From Gemmataceae bacterium (GTDB taxonomy: Bacteria > Planctomycetota > Planctomycetia > Gemmatales > Gemmataceae): DNA of 49,371 nucleotides. Under the pieces are notes generated by a model. The model searched no databases and was not told the origin of the DNA. It was given only the letters and a program-made list of their open reading frames with translations. This document shows, piece by piece, positions 33,618-42,458 of this stretch. Numbering within the stretch: the first letter of the stretch is position 1; every line of letters starts with the position of its first letter. Both the position numbers and the translations under genes were made by a program. The stretch covers positions 1 to 49,371 of the forward strand of contig SIAQ01000024.1 of assembly GCA_009697105.1 (NCBI GenBank). The letters are read 5' to 3'.

Positions 33618-35147
33618 ATGATCTGCAAGACACTCTTGCTCAGTGCCGTATTACTAACGGCCGGGCAAACGCCAAAGCCGGCGATCACCCCAATCCCCGC
33701 AGCTAACGCCGCCTCGTTCGGCGGCCAGGGGACCTACCTTTCGCCTAGCTCGCCTACCGCGTTAGCCGGTGCAGCATGCGGACCGAACGGTTGTGCGGAT
33801 GGCTGCAACGGCTGCGGCATTCCGTGGTTCGGATTCAGCCGACCGGGCAACGCTTGCGCCTCTGGAGGCTTCCTGAGCAAAATACTCCACTGCCAAACTC
33901 CCAAAGATAAAAATGGCAATGGAGACGGCAAAGACAAGAACGGCAACGGCAAGGATGATGCCAAAGACAAGAACGGCAACGGCGATGCCAAAGCCGACGA
34001 CGAAAAGAAAGACGACGAAGGCCCCTGGCGAATCTTCCCGAATGAAGTCGCCGGCTTCAAAACTACCGGCTGGATGTACGGCACCGGCGTCTACAACGCC
34101 TCCAACAGCAGCGGCACACGCTACAACGGCCCCATGTCGTCCAACGATCAGGAAGGCGTCTACCTCAACCAACTTTGGCTCAACGTCAACCGACCTCTGA
34201 AAGAAAGCCTCAGCTGGGGTGCAAACCTCGATTTCATGTTCGGTAACGACTTTATATCCAGCCAAAGCCGTGGCTTTGAAAACGCCAATAACCGCGGTTG
34301 GCTGCCCGCATGGAACCGCAACACCGACTACGGCATCACCATCCCGCAAGCCTACGTCGAAGTCGGCACTACCAAAGCCTCCTTGAAAGTCGGCCATTTC
34401 TACACTCCCCACGGCTACATGGTCATCCAGGCCCCCAGCAACTTCTTTAACACGCTTCCCTGGGGTTTCATGATGACCAACCCCTACACCCACTGGGGGG
34501 CGCTGGGTACCGCCAATCTCTCTGACGATTGGACCGTCATGGCCGGCATCGTCAACGGCTGGGACGCCCTTGATCGTCCCGTGAATGAAGCTGCCGTCTT
34601 GGCTGGTGTCAAATACAACTTCCAGGAAAAGAAAGGCTTCTTGAGCGTCAACGTGATGTCTGGCCGAGAACCCGAAAACCTCGGCGCCGGCTATGCGAAT
34701 CGTACACTCGTGACGACCGTCCTCGATTACAAACTCACTGACGACTTCAATTTCGTCTTCGAGCAAAACATCGGCTGGCAGCAGAACAATGGCCTCGACA
34801 CCGATGTCTTTTACAACTTCTCCCCCTACGCGTTCTACAAGATTAACGATCGCCTGAAGGCCGGTCTCCGCTATGAATACTTCCGCGATCCGTCCGGCTT
34901 CACAGCTTCGGAACGCGTCAACAACCCCAACAACGGCCCGATCCCCGCAAACAACCTCGGCGGCCCGTACTCCGGAACCTTCCAAACGATCGCCGTCGGC
35001 TTGAACTGGGCACCCTGCGGCAGTTCGAACCTCATGATCCGTCCCGAAATTCGTTATGACTGGTTCCAAGGCACTGGCACGCCTTTCAACGCCGGCCAAA
35101 GCAAGCACCAGGTCATGCTCGTACTCGGTGCGTTCTACCAGTTCTAA
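33618..35147 (+). CDS. outer-membrane beta-barrel porin (BBP2/OmpL-like)
   Basis: A 509-aa exported protein with an N-terminal signal. The head is rich in Cys and Gly (AACGPNGCADGCNGCGIPWF). It is followed by about 40 residues of Lys/Asp/Asn/Gly repeats (DKNGNGDGKDKNGNGKDDAK). From about residue 150 alternating hydrophobic strands (GWMYGTGVYNASNSS, LWLNVNRPLKESLSWGANLD, LKAGLRYEYFRDPSGF) form a barrel ending in a C-terminal Phe (GAFYQF), the usual barrel assembly signal. It matches the planctomycete porin family often called BBP2. The Asn/Asp repeats may bind calcium or form a periplasmic plug; this is inference. AAGGAG precedes the start. Confidence 0.85.
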   Translation: MICKTLLLSAVLLTAGQTPKPAITPIPAANAASFGGQGTYLSPSSPTALAGAACGPNGCADGCNGCGIPWFGFSRPGNACASGGFLSKILHCQTPKDKNGNGDGKDKNGNGKDDAKDKNGNGDAKADDEKKDDEGPWRIFPNEVAGFKTTGWMYGTGVYNASNSSGTRYNGPMSSNDQEGVYLNQLWLNVNRPLKESLSWGANLDFMFGNDFISSQSRGFENANNRGWLPAWNRNTDYGITIPQAYVEVGTTKASLKVGHFYTPHGYMVIQAPSNFFNTLPWGFMMTNPYTHWGALGTANLSDDWTVMAGIVNGWDALDRPVNEAAVLAGVKYNFQEKKGFLSVNVMSGREPENLGAGYANRTLVTTVLDYKLTDDFNFVFEQNIGWQQNNGLDTDVFYNFSPYAFYKINDRLKAGLRYEYFRDPSGFTASERVNNPNNGPIPANNLGGPYSGTFQTIAVGLNWAPCGSSNLMIRPEIRYDWFQGTGTPFNAGQSKHQVMLVLGAFYQF

Positions 35148-35180
35148 ACCAATCGCCTGAAAATGCCGCCTCGTCCGAAG

Positions 35181-35228
35181 CCGGCAGTGTAGGCAACGTT
35201 CTCTTATGAACGTTGCCTACACTGCCGG
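35181..35228. repeat. 20-bp perfect hairpin after the porin gene
   Basis: CCGGCAGTGTAGGCAACGTT / AACGTTGCCTACACTGCCGG around an 8-base loop, 33 nt after the porin stop. No T-tract follows. Confidence 0.97.
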
Positions 35229-35351
35229 TTCTGGCGTTTGTCGCACACATCCAACAATGTCCCGTCATCCTTTCGCGAACATTCGATACGATATTCCCCA
35301 GACAATCCACCCTACGTGATCCTTCGCAAGCCTCACCATGGAGTCACTGCC

Positions 35352-36221
35352 ATGCCGACCCATCTCCTTCTCGGATTGCTCGCACTCATCGTCGGCTGTG
35401 CGACAACTTATGCCGACGCCAACGTCCACGTCGTCGCCAAAAAGACCGGCGGACTCAAAATCTATCGTCCCGGCCTCGAAACCCCGATCTTCGCCTTCAA
35501 CGCGCCCGAAGACGGTCGGCCCTACGTCCACCCGATGCTCGCGCCGGACGGCAAAGGCGTCCTCACCGAGTTCAGCCCCGGGCATCACAAGCACCAGACC
35601 GGCATCTACGTCGGCTTTCTCAAAGTCAATGGCCGTGACTATTTCCACAACCGCGCCGGCGACTACTTTCGCCGAACCGGTTTCAAACTCCACGACAAAG
35701 CCGATGGCACGCAATTCACCAGCCTCTACGAATTGCTCGATGCCAAAAAGAACCCGCAGCTCACCGAGACTCAGACGTGGACTTTCCGCGATTACACGCA
35801 ATCGTATTCGATCGATTTCGACCTCACGCTCAAAGCACACACCGACGTCACCTTCGACAAACACGACTACGGCGGCCTGTTCATCCGCATGCCGTTCAAG
35901 AACCAACCCGGCGCCAAAGCGATCAACAGCGAAGGCCAAATCAACGGCAAAGCCGAGGGCCAAAAAGCTCGCTGGGTCGATATCGGCATGACCGTCGATG
36001 GCCGTAAGGAGCCCGCCCACATCGCCGTGCTGTCGCGCGAACCGGTGCTTTGGCGCGTCGATGGTCAGCTGGGCGTCGGTCCGGCGAAGAGCCGCGGCGG
36101 TGCGTGGAAACTCGCCAAGGACGAAAGTGCCGTTTTCCGCTACCGCTTCCTGGTCTACACGGGCGAATTTCAGCAAAATCAAGTAGAGGCGGAATGGAAA
36201 GCATTTGCCGAGAAGAAATAA
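35352..36221 (+). CDS. exported DUF6807 (PmoA-like) protein
   Basis: A 289-aa protein with a signal or lipoprotein-like N-terminus (LLLGLLALIVGCATTYADAN). The mature part follows the DUF6807 'PmoA family' layout: LKIYRPGLETPIFAFNAP, RPYVHPMLAPDGKGVLTEFS, PGHHKHQTGIYVGFLKVNGRD and so on, with conserved HHKHQ histidines. The 'methane oxygenase' name of the family is historical and does not prove that reaction; a role in sugar-related metabolism is more often suggested by context. ATG 35352 starts the signal. A family-D palindrome follows after 2 nt. Confidence 0.85.
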   Translation: MPTHLLLGLLALIVGCATTYADANVHVVAKKTGGLKIYRPGLETPIFAFNAPEDGRPYVHPMLAPDGKGVLTEFSPGHHKHQTGIYVGFLKVNGRDYFHNRAGDYFRRTGFKLHDKADGTQFTSLYELLDAKKNPQLTETQTWTFRDYTQSYSIDFDLTLKAHTDVTFDKHDYGGLFIRMPFKNQPGAKAINSEGQINGKAEGQKARWVDIGMTVDGRKEPAHIAVLSREPVLWRVDGQLGVGPAKSRGGAWKLAKDESAVFRYRFLVYTGEFQQNQVEAEWKAFAEKK

Positions 36222-36223
36222 TC

Positions 36224-36304
36224 AAGCCCAGGGGTGAGGTACTCCGAACCCCTGGGATGATTCCGCTACATCCCAGGGGTTCGGAGTACCTCACCCTTGG
36301 GCTT
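36224..36304. repeat. palindrome family D
   Basis: AAGCCCAGGGGTGAGGTACT...AGTACCTCACCCTTGGGCTT, arms about 36 bp with two mismatches, the longest of the family here. It lies 2 nt after the DUF6807 stop. Confidence 0.97.
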
Positions 36305-36335
36305 CTCACACAATCACACTAAACGAGGAGCCATC

Positions 36336-37241
36336 ATGCGTTACATCTTTGTGCTGTTTGCCATTTCAATGCTCGCGCCTGACTTCGTCGGCGCGGGCGG
36401 CAAGGACGTCGAACTGACAGTACGCGTTCGCAAGCCGTTCGAGACGCCGACGAAGGAGGTCGATTACAAGATCGAGAACCTGACGCGCGTCTGGTCGCCG
36501 AAGTCCACCGCGGTCATCGTCGTTGACATGTGGGACACGCATCACAGCTACAACGCCGTGCAGCGCGTCGTCGAGATCGCGCCGCGGATGAACGAGGTCA
36601 TCGAAAAGTGCCGAGCGCTGGGCATGACGATCATCCACGCCCCGTCGAGCTGCATGGATGCCTACAAGGATCACCCGGGCCGAGCGCTCGCCAAAAACGC
36701 ACCGACCGCGAAGAATCTGCCGAAAGATATCGGCGTGTGGTGCCACATGATTCCCGCGGAGGAGAAGGGCAAATACCCGATCGACCAAAAAGACGGCGGT
36801 TGCGACAGCGAACCGGGCGATCAGAAGAAACACCGCGAGGCCCTCATCAAACAGGGCCGCAATCCGAACGCACCTTGGAAATCGCAATATGCCGTGCTGA
36901 AGATGGACGACAAGGACATCGTCAGCGATTCGGGCGTCGACGTCTGGAACTTACTCGAATCACGCAAGATCGACAACGTCATCATCCTCGGCGTACACAC
37001 CAACATGTGCGTGCTCGGGCGTCCGTTCGGCTTGCGTCAACTCGCGAAGAACGGCAAAAACGTCGTCCTCATGCGCGACATGACCGATACGATGTACAAC
37101 CCGAAATCCTGGCCCTACGTCAACCACTACAAGGGCACGGAGTTGATCGTCGAGCACATCGAAAAATTCGTCGCCCCGACAATCACCAGCGACCAAATCA
37201 TCGGCGGCAAAGCGTTCAAGTTCAAGGCGGATACGAACTGA
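36336..37241 (+). CDS. exported isochorismatase-family cysteine hydrolase
   Basis: A 301-aa protein with an N-terminal signal (RYIFVLFAISMLAPDFVGAG). It has the isochorismatase-like fold: TAVIVVDMWDTHHSYN holds the catalytic Asp, and the catalytic Cys is in ILGVHTNMCVLGRPFGLRQL. The family hydrolyses amide or enol-ether bonds (nicotinamidase, biuret hydrolase and others); the substrate is unknown. A ~70-aa insert around DIGVWCHMIPAEEKGKYPID makes it longer than typical members. An export signal is unusual for this family outside planctomycetes. GAGGAG precedes ATG 36336. Confidence 0.88.
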   Translation: MRYIFVLFAISMLAPDFVGAGGKDVELTVRVRKPFETPTKEVDYKIENLTRVWSPKSTAVIVVDMWDTHHSYNAVQRVVEIAPRMNEVIEKCRALGMTIIHAPSSCMDAYKDHPGRALAKNAPTAKNLPKDIGVWCHMIPAEEKGKYPIDQKDGGCDSEPGDQKKHREALIKQGRNPNAPWKSQYAVLKMDDKDIVSDSGVDVWNLLESRKIDNVIILGVHTNMCVLGRPFGLRQLAKNGKNVVLMRDMTDTMYNPKSWPYVNHYKGTELIVEHIEKFVAPTITSDQIIGGKAFKFKADTN

Positions 37242-37306
37242 TTGTTGCGTTCTCGCCGTGCCCGCGATAGGATCATAATGGGCGCATCAACCACGAGGAT
37301 TGTCAC

Positions 37307-37531
37307 ATGGTCGTTATCACGTTCCCGGACAAGGAGACCCAGACGAAGGCGCTGGGTTTCCTCATCAGGCGGTTCTCCGGCAAGGTTCTCAAATCCGGTG
37401 AGCATCTTGTGCCCGAAGCGGCATTGCCAGCACTGGCGGCTCACGGTATTCCGTTCACCGTTCACGGAAAGGCATCCCATGAAAAACAAATGGAGACGCT
37501 TCGAGGTGCTGCTGCCGACACGGTTCAATGA
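37307..37531 (+). CDS. 74-aa small protein, first of an overlapping pair
   Basis: MVVITFPDKETQTKALGFLI followed by FSGKVLKSGEHLVPEAALPA. GAGG lies about 8 nt before the ATG. It overlaps the next ORF by 53 nt in another frame. No family is recognised. The pairing of a short acidic protein with a slightly larger one resembles a toxin-antitoxin layout, but there is no family evidence for that. Confidence 0.5.
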   Translation: MVVITFPDKETQTKALGFLIRRFSGKVLKSGEHLVPEAALPALAAHGIPFTVHGKASHEKQMETLRGAAADTVQ

Positions 37532-37958
37532 CGGTCGCGAAGTTCCCGACGAAACCATCGGTCAGGCGATTAATGAGATCGTTGACACATTCGGCGCCAT
37601 GTCCTACTACAAGGACACCGCCGAGGGATATTGGCAGCACGGCGAAATGCTGTTTTGCGACACGCTGGGCTTGATCATCGTTGACGTGCCCGACACCGCC
37701 AAGAACCGCAAATGGATGAAGGCTTTCAAGGCACGCTGGAAGGAACGACTTGAGCAATTGGAAATCTGGATGGTGAGCCACGTCATCGACATCGAGGAGC
37801 CAGTCTCCGCCACAAATAGGTTGATAATACCCGCGAGTCCGACCACAACGTCGTCACAATCCCATGCAAATCACCTTCGACGCCGGCACGCTCGTTCTCA
37901 CGGGCGATGCCGCCCAAATCGAATCGCTGCCGGGCTGCCAGTTCGATTCGCGCATTGA
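37479..37958 (+). CDS. conserved small protein reading into the helicase gene
   Basis: MKNKWRRFEVLLPTRFNDGR followed by a coherent alpha/beta sequence through VPDTAKNRKWMKAFKARWKE and LEIWMVSHVIDIEEP. That part, about 110 aa, looks like a real conserved protein. After it the frame continues with low-quality sequence into the helicase gene (95-nt overlap), so the true stop has probably been lost or moved. Function unknown. It is co-directional with the 74-aa ORF and the helicase. Confidence 0.6.
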   Translation: MKNKWRRFEVLLPTRFNDGREVPDETIGQAINEIVDTFGAMSYYKDTAEGYWQHGEMLFCDTLGLIIVDVPDTAKNRKWMKAFKARWKERLEQLEIWMVSHVIDIEEPVSATNRLIIPASPTTTSSQSHANHLRRRHARSHGRCRPNRIAAGLPVRFAH

Positions 37959-39276
37959 CGCATTCCGCACGGAGGCTCGGCACTATCGCGCCATCGTTGA
38001 GGAGTTGCGCCGCCGAAAGCTCGACTTCACCGACAACGCTCGGGGCTACCAGCCGATCGCGCTGACGCTGACCAATTCGCGTGAGCCGTTCCCGCATCAG
38101 AAAGAAGCGATGACCGCCTGGTGGAACGCCGGCGGGCGTGGCGTCGTCGTCTTGCCGACGGGTACGGGCAAAACGCTCGTCGCATTGCTCGCGATCGCCT
38201 ATGTCGGTCGGCCGGCGCTCGTCGTCACGCCGACGATCCCGCTCATGAACCAGTGGTATGGCGAAATGGCCCGCGCCTTTGCCGCTTGCGGCTTAGCGCT
38301 CAGCTTGGACCCATTGAGCGCTAAGCCGCAAGCGGAATCAGGAATCGGCCTCCTCGGCGGCGGGTACTACGAACTGCAACCGCTCACCGTCACTACCTAC
38401 GACTCCGCGTATATCCATCTCGAACGTTGGGGCAACAAGTACGGCCTGCTAATATTCGACGAATGCCATCACCTGCCCAGTGCGAGCTACCAGTTCGCCG
38501 CGGTCGGCGCCATTGCACCGTATCGTCTCGGCTTGACCGCGACGCCCGAACGTGCCGATGGCCGCGATACGTTGTACGCCGAACTCGTCGGCCCGATCAT
38601 CTATCGCCGCGAGATCCAACAACTGGCCGGCGAGTTCCTCGCCGACTATCGCGTCATCCGCATCGAAGTCGAACTGACGCCCGAGGAACGCGAGCGCTAC
38701 ACCCTGGCCCGCCAAACTTATCGCCAATTCGTCACCGATCACGGCATCTCCATGGGTTCGCCCAGCGGCTGGCAGCGCTTCCTGCAAATGACCTATCGCG
38801 AACCCGATGGCCGAGCCGCGTTTTTGGCCTATCGCGAACAGAAACGCATCTCGCTGGCCGCGCCGGCGAAGATCAATTTGCTCGACGATCTACTGCATCG
38901 CCACGCCCTCGATCGCGTCATCATCTTCACCTACGACAATGCCAGCGTGTACGAAATCGCCCGGCGATTCCTCGTCCCGGCGATCACGCATCAGACGAAG
39001 GCGCGCGAACGCCAGCAGATACTCGAACGCTTCCACAGCGGCGAGTACAACGTCGTCGTCACCAGCCAGGTGCTCAACGAAGGCGTGGATGTCCCCGCCG
39101 CCAACGTCGGCCTGATCCTGTCCGGCACGGGCAGCGTGCGCGAACACGTTCAACGACTTGGCCGCCTCTTGCGCAAACACGGCGATAAGCAAGCGATCCT
39201 GTACGAAGTCGTCAGCCGCGATACCGGCGAAGAGTATACGAGCGAACGCCGACGCCAGCACGAGGCGTATCGGTGA
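37864..39276 (+). CDS. SF2 helicase (XPB-like) carrying an in-frame palindrome
   Basis: A 470-aa helicase. Motif I is LPTGTGKT (98-104), motif II DECHH (199-203), motif III LGLTATPERAD; the second RecA domain has SQVLNEGVDVP and QRLGRLLRKHG (motif VI). This matches the XPB-like DNA helicases of bacteria and archaea. Residues 140-158 (ACGLALSLDPLSAKPQAES) are encoded by a family-C palindrome (38282-38335) placed between motif Ia and motif II. The flanks join well without it, and the frame is kept. The helicase is probably still functional, with a surface loop added. ATG 37864 has only a weak ribosome binding site. Confidence 0.9.
   Translation: MQITFDAGTLVLTGDAAQIESLPGCQFDSRIDAFRTEARHYRAIVEELRRRKLDFTDNARGYQPIALTLTNSREPFPHQKEAMTAWWNAGGRGVVVLPTGTGKTLVALLAIAYVGRPALVVTPTIPLMNQWYGEMARAFAACGLALSLDPLSAKPQAESGIGLLGGGYYELQPLTVTTYDSAYIHLERWGNKYGLLIFDECHHLPSASYQFAAVGAIAPYRLGLTATPERADGRDTLYAELVGPIIYRREIQQLAGEFLADYRVIRIEVELTPEERERYTLARQTYRQFVTDHGISMGSPSGWQRFLQMTYREPDGRAAFLAYREQKRISLAAPAKINLLDDLLHRHALDRVIIFTYDNASVYEIARRFLVPAITHQTKARERQQILERFHSGEYNVVVTSQVLNEGVDVPAANVGLILSGTGSVREHVQRLGRLLRKHGDKQAILYEVVSRDTGEEYTSERRRQHEAYR
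38282..38335. repeat. palindrome family C inside a coding sequence
   Basis: CCGCTTGCGGCTTAGCGCTC followed by A, paired with TGAGCGCTAAGCCGCAAGCGG: 21 perfect bp and a 12-base loop. It is the same family as 17754-17817 and 22022-22081, which lie between genes. Confidence 0.97.
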
Positions 39277-39318
39277 GGTGGAGAGTCGCGTGCAGCGATA
39301 ACGTGCGGACGCTACCGA

Positions 39319-40242
39319 TCAATCAATCGATACGCTCTCGCCACCACGTGAGGTGGCGAGGGCCCGCCAAGTGGCGAGCGAGATCGTTTGCGTGACGAAT
39401 CGCACGCTGCCGTCGCACAGGGCGACGCTGGCGCCGCTGCCGGAATGTCGGCTGCGCGCCGCCATCATCGTGGGGTTGGTAGCGGTGGGTGTGCCGGTGC
39501 ATGGCAAGTCGACTTGGTTGTTGCAATACCCGGGGGTGTAGATTACGTCGGGCGTGCTGCTGTTGATGCCGTTGTGGGCCGTGAAATTTGCTGCATCGCC
39601 CCACCAAATGAAGCCGCGAAGATCGCTGCCTTGGCCTTGCACGACTTCAGCGAACAACAGTGTATTGCTGACGCCGTCGGTTATAGATTGGAAGGTGATT
39701 TCGCTTGAGGATTGGAACTTATTTCGCGCAGGTTTGAACGGTGCGCCGGCCCACTTCACGCCGTTTAACGTTGCTGCCTGGCCATAGTCGGTGTTGCCAT
39801 GGTTGGCCGCGTAGTTGTGGTTTGTCAAGCCGCCGAACGGCATGTTGGGCATATCGGATGGGCATGTCAGGACCGCCAGGCGTCTGCTGCTGACGTTGGT
39901 CGTGTTCGGCGCGGCGCTGTAGCGTGGCCCAGTCGAGTCGTCGCCGCCCCAGTTGACGTAGAGACCGGCGAGATTCCCCTGATCGATGTATGGCATGATG
40001 AGAATAGGCCACGTGCCCCAACAGCACCACGACGAACCCATGCTGGCGGGCATCGACTTGTTGGCGTCGTGGAAGCTGTGCGTCGCCAGGGCGAGATTAT
40101 GAAGATTATTCTGACACTGCATCCGCGCCGCCGACTCGCGCACCTTCTGGACGGCTGGCACAAGCAAGGCGATCAGGATCGCGATGATCGCAATGACCAC
40201 GAGCAGTTCGATAAGGGTGAAGCCAGGTCGGTTTTTTCGCAT
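39319..40242 (-). CDS. DUF1559 prepilin-like secreted protein
   Basis: A 307-aa protein with a type IV prepilin N-terminus, RPGFTLIELLVVIAIIAILI, processed and methylated by a prepilin peptidase, then the planctomycete DUF1559 domain. The sequence has NHNYAANHGN and a C-terminal GASVALCDGSVRFV of the usual H-x-DG type. Hundreds of paralogues per genome are typical of Gemmataceae. The role is unknown, perhaps pseudopilus or surface fibres. It follows a lipoprotein gene by 11 nt on the same strand; the two form a unit seen widely in this phylum. Confidence 0.93.
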   Translation of the reverse strand: MRKNRPGFTLIELLVVIAIIAILIALLVPAVQKVRESAARMQCQNNLHNLALATHSFHDANKSMPASMGSSWCCWGTWPILIMPYIDQGNLAGLYVNWGGDDSTGPRYSAAPNTTNVSSRRLAVLTCPSDMPNMPFGGLTNHNYAANHGNTDYGQAATLNGVKWAGAPFKPARNKFQSSSEITFQSITDGVSNTLLFAEVVQGQGSDLRGFIWWGDAANFTAHNGINSSTPDVIYTPGYCNNQVDLPCTGTPTATNPTMMAARSRHSGSGASVALCDGSVRFVTQTISLATWRALATSRGGESVSID

Positions 40243-40253
40243 GGTTGCCTTCC

Positions 40254-40661
40254 TTACGAAATGCGATGTTCGAAAACATTCTTTCCTGCGTTGATCTCGA
40301 TCTTGTTCTTTGAATTTACATTCCAGGTCTCTGGAATCCGATCCCTGGCGACGGGACGAGCCTGACCCGGCGCTTCCTTTGGCGGCCCCATGTCCGTCGC
40401 GTCACCCGAGGAAACGCGGACGGTGTACACTCCCGGCTTGAGGCCACGTTGCTTGGCGATGCTGTATTTTCCATTGACGATGACGGCGCCGCCGTTGGAA
40501 CACTGTTCCATATCGTCGGGCTCAAATTGAATCGTACCCTGATCGAGCGGCTTGCCTTGAAAAAAAACCTCGCCCGACACCTCATGTTGGCCCGCGCCAT
40601 CGCTCGAACAGCCACCGACGGCCGCCGATGAAATCGCAACAACAACGCAGAGTCGAAACAT
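40254..40661 (-). CDS. lipoprotein with carboxypeptidase-regulatory-like fold
   Basis: A 135-aa protein with a lipobox (AAVGGCSS), so it is membrane-anchored after cleavage. The mature part, HEVSGEVFFQGKPLDQGTIQ and following, resembles the small Ig/transthyretin-like domain of carboxypeptidase-regulatory proteins, with FEPDD and GKYSIAK. It is co-transcribed with the DUF1559 gene and probably works with it at the cell envelope. Confidence 0.85.
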   Translation of the reverse strand: MFRLCVVVAISSAAVGGCSSDGAGQHEVSGEVFFQGKPLDQGTIQFEPDDMEQCSNGGAVIVNGKYSIAKQRGLKPGVYTVRVSSGDATDMGPPKEAPGQARPVARDRIPETWNVNSKNKIEINAGKNVFEHRIS

Positions 40662-41105
40662 CGATTTTCCAATTGGGTTTTGGAACTGCCTATTGCCTCA
40701 ATTTAACACACCGTCAGATAAAGATCAAGAAGATTGCGCGGAAAGCGACGGGAGGGGGCAGGACAGCACTTGCGCACGCGTCGCGAGGCCCCGCACTCTC
40801 GATCCCAAATTTACAGATTTGAAGTTATACTATCGGTGCGAAAAGGCAGAGTTGACAGGTCCGTGGGGCCAGGCTTTCTAGCCTGGCCAGGCTGGAGGCT
40901 GGAAAGCCTGGCCCCACCTGCTCAAATCAAACTGGTCGGACCACTAGCGGCGTGAGCGATAGGTTCTGACAATCGCGAATGGAACCTTCCCCTCACGAGG
41001 CTAACCGTGTTGGGAAATTCGGATCGTTTTTCCGTAGCATTCGCCAAAGATTTCTGATAGTATACTTCCACACTACCCCCGTTTTCCTTCCTGCCGGAGA
41101 TTCGG
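40662..41105. other. divergent promoter region with a family-E palindrome
   Basis: No gene is seen. The interval separates divergent genes and has a palindrome (40863-40917). A TATACT box at 41061 would suit a promoter for the DUF1501 gene at 41106, but the -35 element is weak. Confidence 0.6.
40863..40917. repeat. palindrome family E
   Basis: GTGGGGCCAGGCTTTC / GAAAGCCTGGCCCCAC with a centre of further CCTGGCCAGG pairing, related to 14637-14712. Confidence 0.95.
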
Positions 41106-42458
41106 ATGACTTCACATTTTCCGCTTTCTCGTCGTAGTTTTCTAAAAATTGGCGGCATCGGCGCCGCGGGTTTGGCGCTTCCTCAGCTACTCAAGGCCGA
41201 GGATGCCGTCGGGATTCGCTCGTCACGCAAGTCGGTGATTTTCATCTACCTCGTCGGCGGACCGCCGCACCAGGATATGTTCGATCTCAAGCCGAACGCC
41301 CCGCAGGAAATCGCCGGTCCGTGGCGACCGATTGCGACGAACGTCAACGGCATTCAGATTTGCGAAGCGTTGCCGAAACTCGCGAGCATGATGGATAAGC
41401 TCGTCGTCGTGCGTTCCGTCGTCGGCAACCAGGCCGATCACGACGCCATCCAGGTATTCAACGGGCATCACCCGCGTCAGCCGGGGAAGCCGCAGGGCGG
41501 TTGGCCTCAGTTCGGGTCGGTTGTTTCGCGGTTGCAGGGCGGAGTCGATCGCGCGACACCGCCGTTCGTCAGCCTGTGCTATACCACCACGCATGGCCCT
41601 TACAACGAACCCGGCCCTGGCTTTCTCGGCATGGCCATGGCGCCGTTCCGTCCGATGGGGCCGTCGCGCAACGATATGATCCTCAATGGTGTCACGGTCG
41701 ATCGTCTCGCCGATCGCCGCACGCTGCTGCAAAGTTTTGACAGCCTTCGCCGCGACGTTGATATTAACGGCGCGGTCAGCGGCATGGACCACTTCACCGA
41801 GCAAGCATTCGGCCTGTTGACGTCGTCACGCCTCGCCGAGGCGCTCGACCTTTCCCGCGAAGACCCGCGCATCGTCGCACGTTACGGCACCGGCAATCCG
41901 AACATCATGATCGACGCCAACGGCGCCCCACGCGTCCCTCAGAGCATGCTGATGGCTCGTCGGCTTGTCGAGGCCGGCGCTCGCGTCGTTACGCTTAACT
42001 ACAGCAAATGGGACTGGCACGGCGGCCTCAATGCCGAGGGCCGAGCCAACAACTCCGTCTTCTTGCGCGAAGCCGAAGACTTCCCGATCTTCGACAACTG
42101 CTTGTCCGCACTCATTGAAGACCTGCACGCTCGCGGCCTGTCCGATGATTGCACCGTCTGCGTCATGGGCGAGTTCGGTCGCACGCCGCGAATCAGCGCC
42201 CAGGTTGGCCGCGACCATTGGCCCCAAGTGAACATGGCATTGCTCGCAGGCGGCGGAATGCGCACCGGCCAGGTGATCGGCGCCACCGACCGCATAGCCG
42301 GCGAAGCGATCGCACGGCCCGTGACCTTCGGTGAAATCTACGCCACGCTGTTCCACAACCTCGGCATCAACCCGACCTGCGCGACCGTAACCGACCTCAC
42401 CGGCAGGCCGCAGTATATCGTCGAAGACAACGCCCAACCGATGCGCGAATTGGTGTGA
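41106..42458 (+). CDS. DUF1501 protein with Tat signal
   Basis: A 450-aa exported protein. It starts with a strong twin-arginine signal (SRRSFLKIGGIGAAGLALPQ), followed by the DUF1501 domain, an alkaline-phosphatase/sulfatase-like fold. Motifs include IFIYLVGGPPHQDMFDLKPN near the start, HPRQPGKPQGGWPQFGSVV in the middle and CVMGEFGRTPRI near the C-terminus. DUF1501 genes in planctomycetes usually stand beside PSCyt1/DUF1549 genes; this one is on the opposite strand to the copy at 42760. The substrate is unknown. Confidence 0.93.
   Translation: MTSHFPLSRRSFLKIGGIGAAGLALPQLLKAEDAVGIRSSRKSVIFIYLVGGPPHQDMFDLKPNAPQEIAGPWRPIATNVNGIQICEALPKLASMMDKLVVVRSVVGNQADHDAIQVFNGHHPRQPGKPQGGWPQFGSVVSRLQGGVDRATPPFVSLCYTTTHGPYNEPGPGFLGMAMAPFRPMGPSRNDMILNGVTVDRLADRRTLLQSFDSLRRDVDINGAVSGMDHFTEQAFGLLTSSRLAEALDLSREDPRIVARYGTGNPNIMIDANGAPRVPQSMLMARRLVEAGARVVTLNYSKWDWHGGLNAEGRANNSVFLREAEDFPIFDNCLSALIEDLHARGLSDDCTVCVMGEFGRTPRISAQVGRDHWPQVNMALLAGGGMRTGQVIGATDRIAGEAIARPVTFGEIYATLFHNLGINPTCATVTDLTGRPQYIVEDNAQPMRELV

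Noticed and set aside
33762-35108. 448-codon open frame on the minus strand across the porin gene
   Set aside because: It is a GC-rich antisense shadow. The plus strand has a signal peptide, strand pattern and C-terminal Phe, and the antisense protein has none of the features of a real family.
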